Below are positions 63,904-64,000 of a stretch of DNA of 64,000 nt, piece after piece. Every line of letters begins with the position of its first letter. Positions within the stretch are counted from its first letter, which is position 1. The position numbers and the translations under genes are program-made. Origin of the DNA: Streptomyces sp. NRRL WC-3742 (GTDB lineage: Bacteria; Actinomycetota; Actinomycetes; Streptomycetales; Streptomycetaceae); assembly GCF_000720635.1 (NCBI RefSeq), contig NZ_JOCF01000074.1:14910-78909 (forward strand), in the 5' to 3' direction. The notes below the pieces were generated by a model. That model had not been told where the DNA came from. It saw only the letters and a program-made list of their open reading frames with translations, and searched no databases.

Positions 63904-64000
63904 GTGACCACGTCGACCGCAACCGCCGTCCGTACCGGTCGGGCGGCCGCCCGCGCGACCGGCCTGAACAAGGTCTACGGGGAGGGCGAGACCCGCGTGG
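63904..64000 (+). CDS. ABC transporter ATPase, 5' end (partial)
   Basis: Thirty-two codons before the window ends. GTG 63904 has GAGGAG about six bases upstream. The peptide, after a Thr/Ala-rich start, ends ATGLNKVYGEGETRV, the opening strand of LolD/MacB-type ATPases. The rest lies outside the window. Confidence 0.7.
   Translation, partial: MTTSTATAVRTGRAAARATGLNKVYGEGETRV

Overview
The window is very GC-rich actinobacterial DNA with strong GC bias at third codon positions and frequent GTG starts. It also carries mycothiol S-conjugate amidase, GTP-type PEP carboxykinase, an AfsR-like SARP regulator, and a tRNA-Leu(UAA) gene matching bldA. Together with the order of the housekeeping genes this points to Streptomycetaceae (Streptomyces or Kitasatospora), chromosomal core. 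I saw no insertion sequence, integrase, phage module, CRISPR array or rRNA.

Layout. 1-3.6 kb: 5' end of an unidentified gene, a DUF1707 protein, class I fumarase with a strong terminator, and a yefM-yoeB toxin-antitoxin pair. 3.6-4.8 kb: a GntR/UTRA repressor facing a 74-aa protein across two identical palindromes. 5.0-9.9 kb: the most unusual block. It has a 37-aa exported-peptide precursor, a 94-aa protein ending in almost the same heptapeptide, a divergent 987-aa SARP/NB-ARC/TPR regulator with an in-frame TTA codon, and a methyltransferase preceded by a dyad resembling the one at the regulator's promoter. 10-16 kb: GAF/PP2C/ATPase phosphatase, MMPL exporter with divergent TetR, then oxyR divergent from ahpCD. 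17-25.5 kb: AI-2E permease, secreted lytic transglycosylase, PIN-PhoH protein, UppS, a DasR-type chitinase and a prepilin-peptidase-like protein. 25.8-33 kb: alanine-type aminotransferase, pckG, haemolysin III, a small membrane protein and a TetR-controlled MFS exporter. 33-39 kb: a secreted papain-like protease with a tail-anchored partner, a helix-turn-helix regulator whose only well-placed start codon is ATC, and a WXG100/DUF1023 secreted-hydrolase-like locus. 39-47 kb: GNAT, DUF255 thioredoxin-like protein, mca, DUF4307, greA with a 66-bp perfect palindrome, a drug ABC transporter and ilvA. 47.9-59.9 kb: MarR, metB, msrA, cupin, L,D-transpeptidase, cbs, SGNH hydrolase, thiolase and Bax-inhibitor protein. 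60-64 kb: a xylose/ribose-type ABC operon, bldA and the start of another ABC ATPase.

How genes work together. metB and cbs serve transsulfuration, ilvA isoleucine synthesis, and fumarase and pckG central carbon metabolism. oxyR-ahpCD, msrA and mca form a redox/detoxification set. Three exporter systems (MMPL, MFS, ABC-2) are drug-efflux-like, and two of them have a TetR gene with a clear operator. The SARP/peptide block looks like a self-contained signalling module. Its regulator has a UUA codon whose only decoding tRNA is encoded at the far end of the window. Most start codons were set by Shine-Dalgarno position, or by a TANNCT -10 box 6-7 nt upstream for apparently leaderless genes. All functional names are family-level inference from reading translated sequence.
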